From positions 1 to 44,590 of the IMG/VR virus record IMGVR_UViG_3300049435_000111: a stretch of 44,590 nucleotides of DNA. The stretch is one strand, 5' to 3'. This DNA comes from a virus. Positions 32,409 to 38,915 of the stretch are shown here, piece after piece. The notes under the pieces were generated by a model that saw nothing but the letters and a program-made list of their open reading frames with translations, was not told where the DNA came from and ran no database searches. The translations under genes were made by a program, and so were the position numbers. Positions within the stretch are counted from its first letter, which is position 1. Every line of letters begins with the position of its first letter.

Positions 32409-32554
32409 GTTGACTTCACCTGACTCGCCAACCAGCGATGCGCGGCATCTGCATCCCTACGCACTTGTTCGAGCAGCCACGGATGGATGGGCTCGGTCGT
32501 GGAGGCGGCATAGGCCTTGGCGCGGGCGGCGAGATCGTTCTGCGGGGACTTCAC
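32405..32554 (-). CDS. First gene of the PL operon (49 aa), unknown
   Basis: A 49-residue protein. GTG at 32554 is chosen for its gaggag site; an upstream ATG at 32641 would fall right at the predicted PL transcription start. KSPQNDLAARAKAYAASTTE, HPWLLEQVRRDADAAHRWLA: helical. First in line after the promoter. Confidence 0.55.
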   Translation of the reverse strand: MKSPQNDLAARAKAYAASTTEPIHPWLLEQVRRDADAAHRWLASQVKST

Positions 32555-32649
32555 GTGCTCTCCTCGAGTGGAGAGCTGCCGCCGCGCATCGCCCCGCCGT
32601 CCTGACGTGGATGGGTGTGGGTGGTTCACGGGGCAGCTCATGGGGAGAG

Positions 32650-32678
32650 AAAGTACAGCAAGCTATACAGACAGTCAA
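32650..32678 (-). promoter_or_regulatory. Predicted PL promoter
   Basis: On the minus strand, TTGACT (32678-32673) and TACTTT (32655-32650) are separated by 17 bases, a good sigma-70 match. It points to the left operon beginning at 32554, leaving about a 90-base leader. The two operator sites lie on the -35 and -10 boxes. The 260 bases between the operon start and the repressor gene hold nothing else I can identify. Confidence 0.75.
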
Positions 32679-32690
32679 GCATGCTGTACT
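32652..32690. promoter_or_regulatory. oL: two repressor operators
   Basis: Site 1 at 32652-32669 and site 2 at 32673-32690 match the palindrome AGTACAGCATGCTGTACT at 15 and 16 of 18 positions. Their centres are 21 bp apart, two helical turns, as for cooperative dimers. They cover the PL promoter boxes. Confidence 0.75.
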
Positions 32691-32814
32691 CGAAAAGCGC
32701 GACGATGCGCCGCAGGACGTAAGTCCTAGGTCAATGAGCGCAAGGGATTAGAAGAACAGGGGCCTAAAATGAGGCAGAGACTGGAGACGTTTAGCGTGGA
32801 AAACGTGACCTGGG

Positions 32815-33078
32815 TCAGGTTCCCGTATCGCCACGAGCTCGAAGGGTCTTCTTGGAACCGGCGCCGGGGCCTCGGCTTTCGCCCCAGACCAGGTAGTGGA
32901 GGTCTGTATTCAAGACCTCGAGCACGCGGGCGACCGTAGGAAGCTTCAAGTTCTTCGAGCTTCCGTCTTCCCATTGCGATACGGCGCTTTTCGTCACGCC
33001 GACGAGCTTTGCGAATTCGGGTTGCGTCAAGCCGCGGGCTATTCGTAGTCGTCGGATTCTATCGCCCATGGTTTCCAT
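32815..33078 (-). CDS. cI: CI-like repressor (XRE-type HTH)
   Basis: An 87-residue protein starting at METMGDRIRRL (33078). The helix-turn-helix LTQPEFAKLVGVTKSAVSQW is textbook XRE/Cro-CI. GSSKNLKLPTVARVLEVLNT and YLVWGES follow, ending in a short basic tail. There is no peptidase domain, so RecA-driven self-cleavage is not expected; induction would need an antirepressor or another signal. It diverges from the Cro-like gene at 33150. Predicted TATGCT lies 7 bases before the ATG, suggesting a leaderless transcript. Confidence 0.85.
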   Translation of the reverse strand: METMGDRIRRLRIARGLTQPEFAKLVGVTKSAVSQWEDGSSKNLKLPTVARVLEVLNTDLHYLVWGESRGPGAGSKKTLRARGDTGT

Positions 33079-33100
33079 GCATCCAGCATAAGAAACCTCG

Positions 33101-33142
33101 GGAACAGCATCCTTGACCTCAAGGTTTAACATGCTGTACTTT
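33101..33142 (+). promoter_or_regulatory. oR and predicted PR promoter
   Basis: TTGACC at 33113-33118 and TACTTT at 33137-33142 (18-base spacer) form PR, pointing to cro. Two operator-like sites lie on it: 33101-33118 (12 of 18) and 33123-33140 (14 of 18) against AGTACAGCATGCTGTACT. The predicted start is at about 33149-33150, on the cro ATG. A weak minus-strand TATGCT near 33085 could serve the repressor. Confidence 0.7.
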
Positions 33143-33149
33143 GCTGGAC

Positions 33150-33374
33150 ATGTACAAGGCCGTCGTTCTCGCGCATTTCAATGACTCACAGACAGCCGTC
33201 GCGAACGCGATTGGCCTGACCAAGAGCGCCGTCAATCAATGGCCTGACGTCGTGCCGCTCAAAAGCGCAATCAAGCTTCAAGCAGCTACCCATGGGGCTC
33301 TAGCGCTGGACATGGCGGTCTACGAGCTTCCTGCATTACCGAGTCGACCCGCGTCTCGTCGGGCGGCTGTGTAG
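33150..33374 (+). CDS. cro: Cro-like protein (P22 Cro type)
   Basis: A 74-residue protein, starting at the ATG at 33150. MYKAVVLAHFNDSQTAVANA then IGLTKSAVNQWPDVVPLKSA is the P22-Cro pattern (helix, HTH with KSAVNQW, then VVPxxxA). It binds the same operators and represses the repressor promoter. Its ATG lies almost on the predicted PR start, so it may be translated from a leaderless mRNA. A TTG at 33141 is an alternative. Confidence 0.85.
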   Translation: MYKAVVLAHFNDSQTAVANAIGLTKSAVNQWPDVVPLKSAIKLQAATHGALALDMAVYELPALPSRPASRRAAV

Positions 33375-33391
33375 TTCTTCTGGTGGTGACT

Positions 33392-33478
33392 ATGTCATGG
33401 CGCAGCGGTCTGTGCGGCGCGATGCAACTTATGTTGGCTCATGGGCCAATTGACCGCTCACTCAGGAGCGGCTCTTGA
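33392..33478 (+). CDS. Microprotein between cro and the initiator (28 aa)
   Basis: A 28-codon frame, MSWRSGLCGAMQLMLAHGPI then DRSLRSGS. Its stop overlaps the TTG start of the replication gene (TTGA), the same coupling used elsewhere in this genome. Upstream ggtggtga is a weak ribosome site. It sits where lambdoid phages keep a cII-like gene, but it is far too short to be one. Could be a leader that couples translation. Confidence 0.4.
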   Translation: MSWRSGLCGAMQLMLAHGPIDRSLRSGS

Positions 33479-34170
33479 GCGGCTGGATCAAAGTCGAGAA
33501 GGATCTGGTAAACGACCCACGGGTGCTCCGTATGGCGTCACGCTTGCGTCACGCTGACGTCACGCTCGGGTCACGCAGCCGTCTCGTAGTAGTCGGTGCA
33601 CTCGTCACGCTGTGGTGGTACGCAGACACGCACATCCGCGATGACGACACGCTTCCCGTGGGTGCTGATCAGATAAATGAGCTCGTCGGGATCGACGGTT
33701 TCTGCGATCTCATGCCATCGGAGTGGTTTGAGGTCCTCGACGCGAATAGCGTGAAACTGGTTGATTACACGGCTCATAACGGTACCACGGCGAAGAAAAG
33801 GGCCCTCGGCCAGCGACGCAAGGAACGGTCCCGCAGTCGTCACGCTGACGTCACGCTCGGGTCACGCTCGCGTCGCTCCAACAGCGTGACCAGACCTAGA
33901 CCTAGATTAGACCAAGAGAAGAAAGAAGAGGGGGAGTGCGCGATTGCGGGACTCGATCTCGAAGCTTGGAGCCGATTCGAGACCTACCGTCGAGAGATCC
34001 GCAAACCCATCAAGCCCGCATCCGTCCTCGCGTCTCAGAAAAAACTGGCGGCCTTTGGGGCTGCTCAGCCGGCCGTTGTTGAGCAATCCATCGCGAACGG
34101 ATGGCAGGGGCTATTCGAGCTCAAACCTCCAAACGGCACCGCGCCGAAAGAGAAATCCGAATGGATGTAG
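33475..34170 (+). CDS. Replication initiator (lambda O-like) containing origin iterons
   Basis: A 231-residue protein. TTG start at 33475 with aggag upstream. N-terminus MSGWIKVEKDLVNDPRVLRM and WWYADTHIRDDDTLPVGADQ look like phage DNA-replication initiators of the O/DnaT group (winged-helix N-terminus). The C-terminal part (LDLEAWSRFETYRREIRKPI) is helical, likely for helicase loading. Two copies of a RHADVTLGSRSR peptide (residues about 25-36 and 122-133) are encoded by the GTCACGC iteron arrays, so the protein sequence is shaped by the origin. The following genes are primase-like and helicase. Confidence 0.75.
   Translation: MSGWIKVEKDLVNDPRVLRMASRLRHADVTLGSRSRLVVVGALVTLWWYADTHIRDDDTLPVGADQINELVGIDGFCDLMPSEWFEVLDANSVKLVDYTAHNGTTAKKRALGQRRKERSRSRHADVTLGSRSRRSNSVTRPRPRLDQEKKEEGECAIAGLDLEAWSRFETYRREIRKPIKPASVLASQKKLAAFGAAQPAVVEQSIANGWQGLFELKPPNGTAPKEKSEWM
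33537..33610 (+). repeat. Origin iterons, cluster 1
   Basis: GTCACGC at 33537, 33548, 33559 and 33570, exactly 11 bp apart, and again at 33604. They lie inside the initiator gene, as lambda iterons lie inside O. A 30-bp stretch here (33547-33576) is repeated exactly in cluster 2 at 33838-33867. Confidence 0.8.
33839..33890 (+). repeat. Origin iterons, cluster 2, with adjacent A-rich tract
   Basis: GTCACGC at 33839, 33850 and 33861, 11 bp apart, a degenerate copy at 33872 and an inverted copy (GCGTGAC) at 33884. Immediately after comes agacctagacctagattag and an A/G-rich tract to about 33935, a candidate unwinding element. Together with cluster 1 this is the likely replication origin. Confidence 0.75.
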
Positions 34171-34565
34171 AAACCTTCCTGTCACGCCTGGATGGAGTGC
34201 GCGGCCGGAACGGTTCTTGGGTCGCGCGTTGCCCCGCGCATGCGGACAAATCCCCGTCGCTGTCGGTCAAGGGCCTGCCTGACGGTCGTATCCTGATGCA
34301 CTGCTTTGGCGGGTGTGGGACGGATGCCGTCTTGGAGGCGTTGGGTCTGGCAATGACCGATCTATTCCCCGAGCGGTTGGGGGATTTTGCCCCCGTGAGG
34401 GGTTTGTTTTCGGCGTCCGATGCACTGCGATGCTTATCGTTCGAGTCCAGCATTGCGGCCCTTGCCGCCTGTGACATCGCAGAAGGCAGGCCGGTGAATG
34501 TCAGCCGGGTCTGCATCGCGGTAGGCCGGATCGCCGAAGCGCTGGAGTTTGTCCATGGCCGGTAA
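34161..34565 (+). CDS. Primase-type zinc-binding protein (CHC2-like), no TOPRIM
   Basis: A 134-residue protein. VRGRNGSWVARCPAHADKSP then DGRILMHCFGGCGTDAVLEA is the CHC2 zinc finger of DnaG-type primases (Cys, His, Cys, Cys) and LGLAMTDLFP follows. The catalytic TOPRIM part is absent, so this is the stand-alone zinc-finger form common in phages. It starts inside the stop region of the initiator gene. It may guide host primase or act with the helicase next door. Confidence 0.8.
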   Translation: MDVETFLSRLDGVRGRNGSWVARCPAHADKSPSLSVKGLPDGRILMHCFGGCGTDAVLEALGLAMTDLFPERLGDFAPVRGLFSASDALRCLSFESSIAALAACDIAEGRPVNVSRVCIAVGRIAEALEFVHGR

Positions 34566-35508
34566 TCCCACAGACGACTCGATTGCACGAATCGACATCG
34601 CTCGTGCGCGGCGGATCGGGCAGATGTTGGCGCCCGCGGAAGCACCGGAGTTTGACGAGGATCCGGACGAGCTCTTGGACATGGGGCGCTTGGATGGCAA
34701 ATCACTTCTCGAGCAGTACGAGGAGGAAATGGCCTGCTTCGCCACGACGCCGTTTGACCGATATGGGGAGCGACTGCGGCTATATCCGTGCGGAGTTACG
34801 ATCTGGTCAGGTTTCCCAGGCGCTGGCAAGACAACGCTGTTGAGGCAGTTGGCCTGTCATCTGCTGCAGCGGGAACAGGGCGTATTCTTCGCCAGTCTCG
34901 AGGAGCATCCGAAGCATCTGCTCGTGCGACTCGCGGCGACCGCTGCCGGTACTGAAACCCCAAATGCGCATCAGGTGCAATGGTTCATCGATGCGTATGG
35001 GGAACGATTGCGGATCTGGGCCAAGGTTGGTATGGCCAAGCATCGGAGCATTTTGGCGGTGGTGCGCAAACTCGCGGTCTCAGGCACCTCTCACGCAATC
35101 ATCGATTCGCTGATGAAGTTGGATATCTCGAGTCAGGACTTCGAGGGGCAGCGCATTTTCGCGAATCTATTGGCCGCCACCGCTGCGCAAACCAGAATCC
35201 ACGTTCACCTCGTGGCCCATCCGAAAAAGCCACCACTGGCAGATCAGGATCCAGACATCAACGATGTTGGAGGCGCGAAGGAGATTGGTGGAATAGCTGA
35301 CAATGTTGTATTTGTCAGACGTAGTCGCAAGGAGGGCGAGAATCCGTTAGCTACTCAGACGGGCATGTGCATCACGATCCGCAAGCAGCGTCATGGGAAT
35401 GGATCGATGGGCGATATCAAAGGTTGGTTCCATCGGGACAAGCGTCAATTCAACTTGGATCAATTCGCGCAGCCCATTCGCTATCTTCCGGATGATGCCT
35501 ACACGTGA
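34555..35508 (+). CDS. RecA-fold replicative helicase (DnaB/Twinkle-like)
   Basis: A 317-residue protein from the ATG at 34555 (ggag 6-8 bases upstream). RLYPCGVTIWSGFPGAGKTT holds Walker A; GVFFASLEEHPKHLLVRL is the Walker-following segment; SHAIIDSLMKLDIS is Walker B; HVHLVAHPKKPP and GGAKEIGGIADNVVFVRRSR fit the DnaB-like motifs H3/H4 and arginine finger. It is shorter than DnaB (no N-terminal domain). Likely function: opens DNA at the origin. Confidence 0.82.
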   Translation: MAGNPTDDSIARIDIARARRIGQMLAPAEAPEFDEDPDELLDMGRLDGKSLLEQYEEEMACFATTPFDRYGERLRLYPCGVTIWSGFPGAGKTTLLRQLACHLLQREQGVFFASLEEHPKHLLVRLAATAAGTETPNAHQVQWFIDAYGERLRIWAKVGMAKHRSILAVVRKLAVSGTSHAIIDSLMKLDISSQDFEGQRIFANLLAATAAQTRIHVHLVAHPKKPPLADQDPDINDVGGAKEIGGIADNVVFVRRSRKEGENPLATQTGMCITIRKQRHGNGSMGDIKGWFHRDKRQFNLDQFAQPIRYLPDDAYT

Positions 35509-35792
35509 AAGCGAAACGTCGTGATATCGTTGAACCGGAGTTGGTGAAGTTAGCACGCACTCTCGGTGCGTGGCTGATCAAACTCGACGAGCCGTGTGAT
35601 TGGTTGCTCTGGTATCGCGGTCAATGGGACCCGATCGAGGTGAAGGATCCAAGCTGCGAAGGACACACGGACGAATTCACGCCCGCCCAGCGTGCGTTTC
35701 GTGCCGAAGCATTTCGCCGCGGAGCCAAGCTCATCATCTGGCGGACGCGCGAAGACGTGCTCAAAACACTCAACGCTCGAGTTGCCGCATGA
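35505..35792 (+). CDS. VRR-NUC-like nuclease
   Basis: A 95-residue protein. GTG start overlapping the helicase stop (GTGA). KRRDIVEPELVKLARTLGAW then WYRGQWDPIEVKDPSCEGH and TPAQRAFRAEAFRRGAKLII form the small PD-(D/E)XK fold of VRR-NUC-type phage nucleases (E near the start, D-x-EVK). It could cut branched DNA intermediates. Confidence 0.75.
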   Translation: MKAKRRDIVEPELVKLARTLGAWLIKLDEPCDWLLWYRGQWDPIEVKDPSCEGHTDEFTPAQRAFRAEAFRRGAKLIIWRTREDVLKTLNARVAA

Positions 35793-36187
35793 TGCCGCGC
35801 AAGCTCACCGAGGAAATGCTGGCGCGCCAATTGCGGCTGGATTTCGCGGCCGTGGAACATCGGCCGATGCTGGCTCGAAAAGCGGCCAATAACCCTGTCT
35901 TTTCAGAAGTTTTGCGTCGCGTCCGCCAGGTCCGTGGAACACTCGATCTCGAGTATCTCACAGACCACGTTCAGGACCTCGATCGCCAGCGATTGCTGGA
36001 GCCGACGTCGCTCCCGAAGGAACTGCGCGGGTATAAGCGCCGACCCCGACCGAAGACCGCCATCATTGCGCTGGCTGCCAAAGCTGCGTACGAGCGTCGC
36101 ATCCATACGGCCGAAGTGGTGCGCAACTTTCTGGGCCAGCATGCCGCGAAACTGCGCCGGCTCGCCGATCGGTTGCGCGCCACGTGA
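35789..36187 (+). CDS. Basic helical protein, unknown
   Basis: A 132-residue protein, beginning MMPRKLTEEMLARQLRLDF. Rich in Arg and Lys (RVRQVRGTLDLEYL, GYKRRPRPKTAIIALAAKA). ATGA overlap with the nuclease gene. The MMPRK start is shared with the next gene. A transcription-antitermination or nucleic-acid-binding role is plausible but not shown. Confidence 0.6.
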   Translation: MMPRKLTEEMLARQLRLDFAAVEHRPMLARKAANNPVFSEVLRRVRQVRGTLDLEYLTDHVQDLDRQRLLEPTSLPKELRGYKRRPRPKTAIIALAAKAAYERRIHTAEVVRNFLGQHAAKLRRLADRLRAT

Positions 36188-36366
36188 TGCCGCGCAAATC
36201 CACCGAAGCGGTTCTCACGCGCATCCGTGAGGTGGAGATGGCTCGCCGTGCCATTCCAACACGCGCTCAACTGGCCAAAGAGCTCGGACTCAGCGAGAGC
36301 ATGGTGAACAAGATTGCCTCCAAAATGACAGTTGGTGTCAATGATTTAATTATGGCCAAGCCGTAA
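36184..36366 (+). CDS. Small HTH protein
   Basis: A 60-residue protein, MMPRKSTEAVLTRIREVEMA then RAIPTRAQLAKELGLSESMV and NKIASKM. Residues 26-45 are a helix-turn-helix. ATGA overlap with the gene before it. It may regulate or mark the end of the replication operon. Confidence 0.65.
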   Translation: MMPRKSTEAVLTRIREVEMARRAIPTRAQLAKELGLSESMVNKIASKMTVGVNDLIMAKP

Positions 36367-36379
36367 TCTGGTAAACCAC

Positions 36380-36808
36380 ATGCGCACCTTCCTCGCCATT
36401 TTTTTATTCCTGCTGCCCGTCGCAGCGCATGCCGCCGTCAACCTGCAGACCTGCATTGGAACTCCTGCGACGACAGGGGGCTTGGTCGGATGTCCCCTGC
36501 CTAGCGTTGTGTTCGCCCCGGTCTCCCCGACCACCCTGGTGCGCAGCCAAGTGGCCGGCGTGCAGGGTTGGAGACCGTTCAGCGCATTGAAGCCTGCCGA
36601 CTCGGTGGTCAGTTCCGATGGCGCCTGGCACGTTCTGAGCACCGTCACGCCGTCTTTGGCCTCACCCCTTACCCAACCCAGCCCCCCGGGGGTCACGCCG
36701 CCCACAACGCCTCCCTGCGCTCCTACGCCGGATGTGTACGTGCCGATGAACTGGACCTGCTCTGTCACCGCCGGGGTCGCGACCTGCACGGCCCCCGTGA
36801 AGCCATGA
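36380..36808 (+). CDS. Exported small protein
   Basis: A 142-residue protein with a signal peptide MRTFLAIFLFLLPVAAHAAV (likely cleavage after AHA). The mature part is Pro/Thr-rich with four to five Cys (LQTCIGTPATT, CAPTPDVYVPMNWTCSV). It is secreted to the periplasm. No family known. Confidence 0.65.
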   Translation: MRTFLAIFLFLLPVAAHAAVNLQTCIGTPATTGGLVGCPLPSVVFAPVSPTTLVRSQVAGVQGWRPFSALKPADSVVSSDGAWHVLSTVTPSLASPLTQPSPPGVTPPTTPPCAPTPDVYVPMNWTCSVTAGVATCTAPVKP

Positions 36809-36957
36809 CGCGCAAGAGCTGGCGCTGCGTGAAGGTCAAGGCCGGCCCGCTGTTCCAGTTCGGCACCAATCGCGCCTATGGCCTGACCCCTGAGCAGCTG
36901 GCCGAGTGGGACCAGTGGTTAATCGACCGCCGTCCCCGCGTGCGGATTTACCTGTAG
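36805..36957 (+). CDS. Small protein (50 aa), unknown
   Basis: A 50-residue protein: MTRKSWRCVKVKAGPLFQFG then TNRAYGLTPEQLAEWDQWLI. ATGA overlap with the exported protein gene. Similar short basic proteins are common in phages; no function. Confidence 0.6.
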   Translation: MTRKSWRCVKVKAGPLFQFGTNRAYGLTPEQLAEWDQWLIDRRPRVRIYL

Positions 36958-37352
36958 TGCACATCTCCGCCGATATCACCATTCACGTCCATGGCGATCA
37001 AACGCCCCAGATTCTTGCCGCCATTCAACACCTGAAGGACACTCTCATGGCCTCGAATTCAGACTTACTCGCCGCTCTCAACACCGTCAACGACAACGTC
37101 ACCGCCATCGGTACGGAAGTGGATGGGATCGGCACCGAAGTGGACAAGATCGGGACTGAAACCCAGACGCTCATTCAGCAGGTGGCCACCCTCACCGCCG
37201 CCTTGCAGAACGGCACCACCACCCCTGAAGTGGACGCTGCCCTGGCCGCTGTCCAGGCAACGGTGACCTCGGTCGCGGGGCGCGTGCAGACCGTCACGAC
37301 TCGCGTGCAGAACGTTGACAACCTCGTTCCTGATGCGCCGGTCACCCCATGA
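36957..37352 (+). CDS. Coiled-coil protein
   Basis: A 131-residue protein from a GTG at 36957 that shares a base with the previous TAG. N-terminal SADITIHVHGDQTPQILAAI, then a long coiled coil with repeats of IGTEVD (AIGTEVDGIGTEVDKIGTET) and VQTVTTRVQNVDNLV. Function unknown; helical-bundle proteins here may be virion or regulatory. Confidence 0.65.
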   Translation: MHISADITIHVHGDQTPQILAAIQHLKDTLMASNSDLLAALNTVNDNVTAIGTEVDGIGTEVDKIGTETQTLIQQVATLTAALQNGTTTPEVDAALAAVQATVTSVAGRVQTVTTRVQNVDNLVPDAPVTP

Positions 37353-37573
37353 AGGCACAAACCGCGAGTGAATTCCTGGCCGGCGTTCACTCGGTCGCTC
37401 CCACCGTCACCCAAGGGGTTTCAATAGCCCCCGCAGGTCCGCAACTCACGGATGCGTTGAAGACCGGCGAAGGGCGTCTGCTCACCGCGATCGCTACGGT
37501 GAACGGTCACGGTCATCCGTTGCAGTACGCGAGTGATGTGCTGGCCGCGCTGAAGAAGCTCACGCCGGCCTAA
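37349..37573 (+). CDS. Small protein, unknown
   Basis: A 74-residue protein (MKAQTASEFLAGVHSVAPTV, LQYASDVLAALKKLTP). ATGA overlap with the coiled-coil gene. Its stop overlaps the convergent minus-strand gene by 4 bases. Confidence 0.55.
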   Translation: MKAQTASEFLAGVHSVAPTVTQGVSIAPAGPQLTDALKTGEGRLLTAIATVNGHGHPLQYASDVLAALKKLTPA

Positions 37574-37701
37574 TGACGCTCGATCGTCACGATGATGTGA
37601 TTGGCATCCGAGCGCATCTCGGACAGAACCAGCCACGTGCAGATACCCATGCCGATCAGGAGCAGGGCCGTGCACAAGAGCAGGGTTCGAGCCCACGTCA
37701 T
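37570..37701 (-). CDS. Small membrane protein of the antisense pair (43 aa)
   Basis: A 43-residue protein, MTWARTLLLCTALLLIGMGI then CTWLVLSEMRSDANHIIVTI. One membrane helix and a short soluble tail. It starts 1 base before the lipoprotein stop in the same transcript. Together the two form a small minus-strand island between plus-strand operons. Confidence 0.6.
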   Translation of the reverse strand: MTWARTLLLCTALLLIGMGICTWLVLSEMRSDANHIIVTIERH

Positions 37702-37992
37702 TCAGTGGCTGACGCTGTAGCCCTTGGCGTTCATGCAGGCATCGAATGCGGTGCGCTGCGTGGCTCGATCCGAAGCGACCGCTGCCGGGTAGCCCACCAG
37801 GGTGGCACCCAGCGCAAATTCCTTGGCCTGCTGTCCCGTCGCATTCGCGGCCGTCACCGCCTGATCCTTGCACGTGAGGATGTCCAGGGCTTGCTGGTCG
37901 GCGGTTCGAGCGCTTTGCGCATGCACGGTCCCCAGCTGGAACGTCGTACACCCCGAGAGCAGCACTGAGACGCAAATGATGGATTTGATCAT
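37702..37992 (-). CDS. Lipoprotein of the antisense pair (moron candidate)
   Basis: A 96-residue protein. MIKSIICVSVLLSGCTTFQ is a lipoprotein signal peptide with LSGC lipobox. The mature part is helical with two Cys (DILTCKDQAVTAAN, FDACMNAKGYSV). A TATAAG lies 6 bases before the ATG with no ribosome site, suggesting a leaderless, independently transcribed gene. Candidate role: lysogenic conversion or superinfection exclusion at the outer membrane. Confidence 0.65.
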   Translation of the reverse strand: MIKSIICVSVLLSGCTTFQLGTVHAQSARTADQQALDILTCKDQAVTAANATGQQAKEFALGATLVGYPAAVASDRATQRTAFDACMNAKGYSVSH

Positions 37993-38021
37993 GCCCGCTT
38001 ATACCCAAAACAAGCTTGACC

Positions 38022-38297
38022 ATGAGTGACGCCCGTCGCAAAGCCCGCCAACTGAAGATCGTCGCCGCCGGGATGCGCATCGCCGAACGCTTAGGACATC
38101 AGGATCCCGGTGAGGCGGTGAGTGAAATCCGCATTGCAGCCCTGGCCGCAGTGGCCGAATCCCGCGCCGTGTGGGCGTTTCTCAAAGACACAGGCTTCGC
38201 CACCGAAACGCAGTACCAGGACTACCTGGACAAAGGCTACGACTCCGTGACTGCGCAAGTTGAGGGGAAAGCCGCGGAGATCCTGGTCCATGGCTGA
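38022..38297 (+). CDS. Small soluble protein, unknown
   Basis: A 91-residue helical protein: MSDARRKARQLKIVAAGMRI then QDPGEAVSEIRIAALAAVAE. It is just before a small gene and the terminase pair, and overlaps the next start. Possibly packaging related by position only. Confidence 0.6.
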   Translation: MSDARRKARQLKIVAAGMRIAERLGHQDPGEAVSEIRIAALAAVAESRAVWAFLKDTGFATETQYQDYLDKGYDSVTAQVEGKAAEILVHG

Positions 38298-38646
38298 CAA
38301 ACTCACGAGCGCTCAGGAGAACCTGATGCGCCTGATCAACGACAAGGGCATCGCCCAGATGGTGGGCTCCACGTTGGCTGAGATTGCCGTCGAGCTCATG
38401 GACGCCAAACAGGAAGCCGCTCACTGGAAGCAATCCTTCGAGACCGTCAAGGATGAGATCAAGGTGCTCGCCGGCGTCGCACTGCGACAGCAGCACACGC
38501 ACCGCCTCGTGATCACGAAAGCCGAGCTGCAGAACATGCCTGCGAACACGGAACTGCATGTGGCTACGCCTGAGCCTGGGGTGCGCGTATACGAACTACG
38601 CCAGCGGATCCCGAGCGCGGTGAGCCCTCTCCACGGGCCTAATTGA
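38290..38646 (+). CDS. Small protein, unknown
   Basis: A 118-residue protein from the ATG at 38290. Helical N-terminal half (SAQENLMRLINDKGIAQMVG, LAEIAVELMDAKQEAAHWKQ) and beta C-terminal half (HRLVITKAELQNMPANTELH). Located directly before the small terminase. Function unknown. Confidence 0.6.
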   Translation: MADKLTSAQENLMRLINDKGIAQMVGSTLAEIAVELMDAKQEAAHWKQSFETVKDEIKVLAGVALRQQHTHRLVITKAELQNMPANTELHVATPEPGVRVYELRQRIPSAVSPLHGPN

Positions 38647-38672
38647 ACGATCGCTCAATGCGATGAACTGCC

Positions 38673-38915
38673 ATGGCAAAAGGTAAGAAAACAGGTGGCG
38701 GATCGCGTAAAGGTTCACCGAACAAGGTCACCACCGAGGTACGTGAAGCCATCCAGCAGGCCTTCACGGATCTGGGCGGCGCGAAGTATCTGGTGCAGGT
38801 GGGTACGGACAACCCGTCCGCCTTCTGCAAGCTGCTGGGCATGACGCTGCCCAAAGACGTCAAGCTCGATGTGGGTGAGACCCTCGAACAACTGCTGCTG
38901 CGAGCGATGAAGTGA
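38673..38915 (+). CDS. Terminase small subunit-like protein
   Basis: An 80-residue protein. The start MAKGKKTGGGSRKGSPNKVT is the basic GGxRKGSPNK motif typical of phage small-terminase proteins of the DUF5681-like group, followed by a helical part (TEVREAIQQAFTDLGGAKYL). It directly precedes terL. Role: recognises the packaging site and loads the large subunit. Confidence 0.75.
   Translation: MAKGKKTGGGSRKGSPNKVTTEVREAIQQAFTDLGGAKYLVQVGTDNPSAFCKLLGMTLPKDVKLDVGETLEQLLLRAMK

Noticed and set aside
32641-32726. Start of the first PL gene at the ATG at 32641
   Set aside because: It would lie at the predicted transcription start, has no ribosome site, and the GTG at 32554 has gaggag.
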